Source of the DNA: Adiantum capillus-veneris
Lineage: Eukaryota; Streptophyta; Polypodiopsida; Polypodiales; Pteridaceae
Direction of reading: 5' to 3'
Assembly: GCA_014529385.2 (NCBI GenBank)
Contig: CM043961.1
Coordinates: forward strand, 15,314,978-15,378,977
DNA length: 64,000 nt
Below are positions 59,980 to 64,000 of this stretch, in pieces. Each line of letters begins with the position of its first letter. Within the stretch, counting starts at the first letter, position 1. The position numbers were made by a program, and so were the translations under genes. The notes under the pieces were generated by a model, which worked only from the letters and a program-made list of their open reading frames with translations, was not told the origin of the DNA and searched no databases.

Positions 59980-61925
59980 CAATGAGTAATACATCTTCCA
60001 TTAGTGATAAACACAAGTTTCACTTGAACATTAAGCTAAGCTTGGGATATGCTACTACGCGGAGTGTCTATCAAGACCACTTACAACTGCAAACTAAGCA
60101 CAACAACTTTGCAACGAGGGAAAGAAACGCATTGATCTATGGACAGATGGGAGCTTGTATCGACCAGATCTTAGCACTGGAAGGTATCCATCTTTTCACA
60201 CACCTCATGATTTGATTAGATTTGTTGGAGATGGGGTTGATGGCTACTAGGATATAGTTCTAGGCTATCTCATTTACACATTGATCATGCACATACATTC
60301 AATATCTCAAAACTGCTTTGTCTTCAAATGCAACAAGAATTTTAGAACTTGAAAACCAAATAGCGTCTCTAAAACAAGAAAATCATCAGCTTCAGACTTT
60401 AAAAGAAACTCCAATAGGATTGAGAGCATGAGTAAAATGAATGAGAGATGTAGTAAACTTGAAAGAAGGTTTTGGACAAAGAAAAAAAAGATTAATGATT
60501 ACTAGAGAACATGTGACTAGCTTTTTAGGATTTGATATGTCCAATGTTCAAGAAAGGATGAAATTTTTGAATGAGGTAATGAACAAAAGGGACACTTTTG
60601 AAAATCGAGCTCAGAAGAAATTGGTATTTCAAAATTTACTGAAAGATATGGGTTTATTGGTCCAACCTTCTCAAATGCAAGAAGTTTGTGACACAGTGGG
60701 GGTGAGTAGAAGGGGTTACAAGGCCATCTTTAAAACCTAGTTTCAGGTTCTAAAGTATTACAAGATTATAGCTTTTGGGTTGCCTAGGCCTCACAATGTC
60801 AGGAAAGTAAGGACTCTGTTAAATGAAGAAATACCCGAACATTTTGGAGAGTACTATCGTATAGAAGGAACGATGCCATATGAAAAACAAAAAACAAATC
60901 TTCTTTTGAGTATAATGTTTTTAATAATTTGGATGAGTATAAAAAAAGTTCAATCTGCTATCTTGAGATACTATAATATGCGAGAAGTAAATTGTGAAGG
61001 AAAACTTATATTTGTTATGAAATTGGATGAAGCTTAAATTTAGAAATGTCAAAAAATGAAAAGAGTATCTATATCGCTAATTAATAGAGCATTGGATTAT
61101 AGCCAAGGTAAGCTTGATTCCCCATACCACAAATATCAATAAAAAATGCAACTTTGGTGGATCGGAGCACCTCAAATACCAGTAGAAAATCGCGATACAT
61201 TGAAATGGCTCTTTTTGCAGACCGATATCCCTTTTGTTATATAGGACCAAAATGCAGGTGAACAACTCCGTGTAGATGCAATGGGTGACTTTATTGTAGA
61301 ATGGCACTTGAGTGCCGACCTAAAAGCATTGAATTGCATGTTTGGTGTATGTGGAGGTGCCAATACCAAGTATCCATGTCTATATTGCATGGCAAGCACT
61401 GGAACAAAAGGATGTCTTGCAGAACACGAGGTTGGAAAACCAGTATCGAGAAATAGTGTGAATGTCATCAGCTACCCATCTTCTTCTATGATATGGGATC
61501 CAATTTTAACAATAAATTTAAAAAATGTATATATATGTACAATGCATGCAAAGATTAGAATCTTGGACAAATTGCTTCGACTCCATCTTGATTATGCATA
61601 TTCTATTAAGCCAAGTAAACTTGTAGAAGAGTGCATAGAAAAATGCGAGGCTTTGCTCTCTTGAATGGGTTTTCATGGTGGTCAAGTGCATCTAAAAAAA
61701 GATCCTACTCTTTCAAATGGCTCTTGCAAGAAGTTTCAATGGGTGGAGTAAAAGCCAGAATATTTTTTAGTAACCATGACAACAAACAAGTTGACGCTAT
61801 GTGGAACTGCTGGAAGGATCTTTTTGTAATAACAATTAATGTCAAAAGTAGACCAGATGTAGCCAACAAACACATGGAAGTGTTGAAGAAGCTCGACAAT
61901 TTTTTGAAAGTTTTGAGGCAACAAG
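59980..61925 (+). pseudogene. KSHY-family transposase-like gene, copy C, decayed and truncated
   Basis: Starts at ATG 59980 (MSNTSSISDKHKFHLNIKLS). Shared blocks in shifting frames: IDLWTDGSLYRPDLSTG and FVGDG near 60140-60230, EVCDTVGVSRRGYKAI (60681), PRPHNVRKVRTLLNEE and YYRIEGTMPYE, FVMKLDEA (61010), ALNCMFGVCGGANTKYPCLY near 61330 with GDFIVEWHLSADLK just before, LKNVYICTMHAKIRILDKLL (61527), and GVKARIFFSNHD (61746). The stop and frameshift load is higher than in copies A and B. The LTR at 61926 removes the EKSHY end. It lacks visible introns over most of the shared blocks. Confidence 0.75.
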
Positions 61926-62508
61926 TGTTAACCCTCATGGCACACGGACACCCTATGATCTATAAACGTTGTATTATTTATTTAAGTAGAGTCAGGTACC
62001 GGGCTTGTCGGACCAATAGGAAAAGGGTAAGAGTGATCACCAATGAGAGGCGCACTTTAACTTGGACATTCAAGGGATTAGTTGGTTAAGCATGGGCGCC
62101 CAAGTGTGAATGGGGTGAGCTCCTATAAAAGCCAACTAAACCTAATTTTTACTCATTCTCTCATTTGTGCAATAGAAGAGTGCTCTTGCTCCATCTCCAT
62201 CTTCTTCTTCTTCTTCACCTCCTCTTGTATGTGTTTGTGTGAGAGAGAGAGAGGGAGAGTGTGTGTGCGATCGAGCATTACGAAGGCACGGCGGCGGCGA
62301 GGCGGTTGAGCGCGGCACGACTGCAGCTTCTTCTTCATCGCGGCGAGGAATCCACCACGAAGGCGAGCGTAGAGCGGTGAGTGACACACCCTTTGTTTTC
62401 TTGAGCTTCCTAGTTTAGGCTTGTTGTGTGCTTGGAGCCGTTTGTGGCTCGCACACGGTGTATTGGCAAGTCCCTTGCTTCGACAGTGCGGCAAGGAGCG
62501 CACATTTT

Positions 62509-62526
62509 TGGCGCCGCTGCCGGGGA
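62509..62526 (+). promoter_or_regulatory. Primer-binding site, tRNA-Asp type
   Basis: TGGCGCCGCTGCCGGGGA, six bases after the LTR. Confidence 0.85.
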
Positions 62527-63488
62527 TATGCCCTACACTAAGCTCGGTTAGCACTTTACGCTTCCTTGTGGTGCAATTTCTATCATAGGAAAGGCAGGGA
62601 AGGAGTGTGTGGAGATTTCTGTTTTTTGCGTTTTCTGCATTTGTTGTCAAGTTCCATTTTCTGCTATTGTCTGCGTTTTCTCAATTTCTGCAATTTCTGC
62701 ATTTTCAAGTTCGGCGTTTTCAATTTCTGCAATTTTCTGCATTTCTGCGTTTTTTCAATTTTCTGCATTTCTGCATTTTCAATTTCTGCGTTTTCAATTG
62801 CTGCAATTTTCTGCATTTCTGCGTTTATTCAATTTTCTGCATTTCTGCATTTTCAATTTCTGCGTTTTTAATTTCTGTATTTTCTGCATCAAAAAGAAAG
62901 AAAAAAAAAGTTTATTTTGAAAAAAATAAAAATAAAAATAAAAATTCCGAAAAAAAACTTTAGTTTTTTTTTTTTTTTTTTAATTTCGAAAAATAAAAAC
63001 GCGAAATTTTTCGAAAATAAAAAACGTGACTCTTAAAACGGACGGGTTGGTTTGTATAAAAGGTAGATTGGGATCATTTTCCCAAGCCCAAGCCCAGGCC
63101 CAGGCCTCAATCCTCAGTCTTATGATATGTACTAGACTCACTCTTATATATATACCCTACTCCCTCAAGAGAGAATGAGAGCATGTGGGACAAGTCCTCC
63201 ACTCTCCTCCTTTCTCTTCCCACTTGCACCCTTAGACTTTCTAGTTTGGGCCTAGTTCCCTACTGGAAATTGACAGTTTTAGGGATTCCGAGGGCATAGA
63301 GTGACCAAACGGAGGGCTGTAAAGCACGGCACGACCCTCTGACCGATACGCTCGTTTCGAGCTATCACACGGTCCATTCCACGACACGCTCTAAAAAATC
63401 TAGCAAAAAAACAAACAAAAAACACGCTAAAAACTAGTCACAAGGCCTCCTAGAGCAGCTTTTTGACACCTTAGGGTATCAAAAGCAC
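62527..63488 (+). other. Leader with TTTCTGCATTTTCAA repeats
   Basis: 62630-62895 is an irregular tandem array of TTCTGCATTTTCAATTTC-like units, followed by A- and T-rich runs and the AAGCCCAAGCCCAGGCCC tract (63085-63105). The ORFs across the repeats (Phe/Ser/Ala/Cys-rich) are artefacts of the repeat. Confidence 0.8.
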
Positions 63489-64000
63489 ATGCACTTACGC
63501 TCTGGGCGGGTGCTAGAACACGAGCATATTGAGGGTGCCTCTGTTCATACGGACACCCATTACCCATCCACGATAAGCTCTAGACCCTCAGCGGGGACAC
63601 AAGGTAGCACCACCCAAGACCCTAAAATAGCCGCTAGTGATTCCTCCTCCGACTCAGAAATCATGGAAGCATACCCTACCCAAAACACTGAGAGAGAAGG
63701 CCATGCACCTCCCGAAGCTCCACAGCCTAGTACTAGTATGTTTAGCCGTTTCATGGAAACATTAGGTAGAGCTACTCGCTCGGAACCTGATGCAAATGAA
63801 GCACACGAAGGGGGTGGGGAAGTGGACTCTCCTTTCACATCGCACGTGGACCCCACACCCCCAAAGAGTGTCCATGTGGATATCCTACCAACTTCTTACC
63901 AAGAAGGCCCTGTTGAGCTGCCTCCTTCAGAAGTTCCCTCTAGAGTACCGTTGGTGACAAGTAAAACCACGGGGAGCAACATTGCTTCTACCTCACAAGA
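63489..64000 (+). CDS. gag N-terminus, runs off the window
   Basis: Open frame from ATG 63489 (MHLRSGRVLEHEHIEGASVH) to the last base, 170 codons. Ser/Pro/Thr- and acid-rich; includes MFSRFMETLGRATRSEPDAN, also found in the nested element at 47917. The MxLRSGRVL start is shared with the ORF at 6630, tying three elements to one lineage. No domain beyond this start is visible within the window. Confidence 0.75.
   Translation, partial: MHLRSGRVLEHEHIEGASVHTDTHYPSTISSRPSAGTQGSTTQDPKIAASDSSSDSEIMEAYPTQNTEREGHAPPEAPQPSTSMFSRFMETLGRATRSEPDANEAHEGGGEVDSPFTSHVDPTPPKSVHVDILPTSYQEGPVELPPSEVPSRVPLVTSKTTGSNIASTSQ

Larger units (their letters stand above)
61926..64000 (+). mobile_element. 5' part of an LTR element of the nested element's family
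   Basis: LTR 61926-62502 (TGTTAACCC..GGAGCGCA) matches the nested element's LTR in reverse orientation with moderate divergence. It is followed by primer site, leader and an open gag frame reaching the window end. Its insertion truncates KSHY copy C. Confidence 0.88.

Noticed and set aside
62566-62963. Phe/Ser/Cys-rich open frames in the right-end leader
   Set aside because: They are products of TTTCTGCATTTTCAA repeats and are open in all three frames.

Overview
The window looks like a transposon-dense stretch of a large land-plant nuclear genome. The reasons are several degenerate Ty3/gypsy elements of plant type (chromodomain-ending pol genes and a Tat-like integrase), primer sites matching tRNA-iMet (TGGTATCAGAGC) and tRNA-Asp (TGGCGCCGCTGCCGGGGA), a short TRIM-like element, and multi-intron genes with ordinary GT-AG junctions. 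I cannot name the species. No rRNA, canonical tRNA gene or CRISPR array was seen. Apart from one protein in a mobile element, almost every coding region carries stops or frameshifts.

Layout. 0-2.9 kb: four-exon copy A of a transposase-like gene family, called 'KSHY' here after a conserved motif (minus strand). 2.96-5.5 kb: 3' end of a Tat-like gypsy element. 5.6-9.5 kb: 5' half of a minus-strand element with a tRNA-Asp primer site and a regular array of palindromes in its leader. 9.5-17 kb: a decayed gypsy element with a chromodomain. 17.3-34 kb: a broken multi-exon gene on the minus strand ('gene X'), with a ParB/sulfiredoxin-like DGNH motif near the N-terminus and a possible methyltransferase-like C-terminal part. 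It is interrupted by a 2.16-kb TRIM (18506-20662, 5-bp target duplication) and by a 9.4-kb element (23772-33183, 6-bp target duplication). 35.5-53.6 kb: a chromovirus-type element split by a nested 8.6-kb minus-strand element (41087-49717). 54.5-59.7 kb: three tandem copies of a 1.7-kb composite repeat full of tRNA-like segments. 60-61.9 kb: decayed copy C of the KSHY family, cut by the LTR of another element that runs off the window end.

The centre of interest is the 9.4-kb element. It carries four genes in a convergent layout: two unrecognised proteins on the plus strand (P1, 378 aa, whose C-terminus looks like a ubiquitin-type beta-grasp fold; P2, 488 codons) facing, on the minus strand, a histone H3 variant with a very long tail and a KSHY transposase-like gene. 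Two matching perfect-loop hairpins lie between the converging 3' ends. Removing the element and one copy of AGAATC restores gene X's reading frame across the insertion point. A mobile element that carries its own H3 variant beside a transposase-like gene is the best candidate here for an undescribed system. How its genes cooperate is inference: one possibility is that the H3 variant marks or packages the element's chromatin so that it stays active or can be transposed.

Limits: all calls come from reading translations by eye. Exon borders are usually within a few bases. LTR outer ends are approximate where only one LTR is seen.
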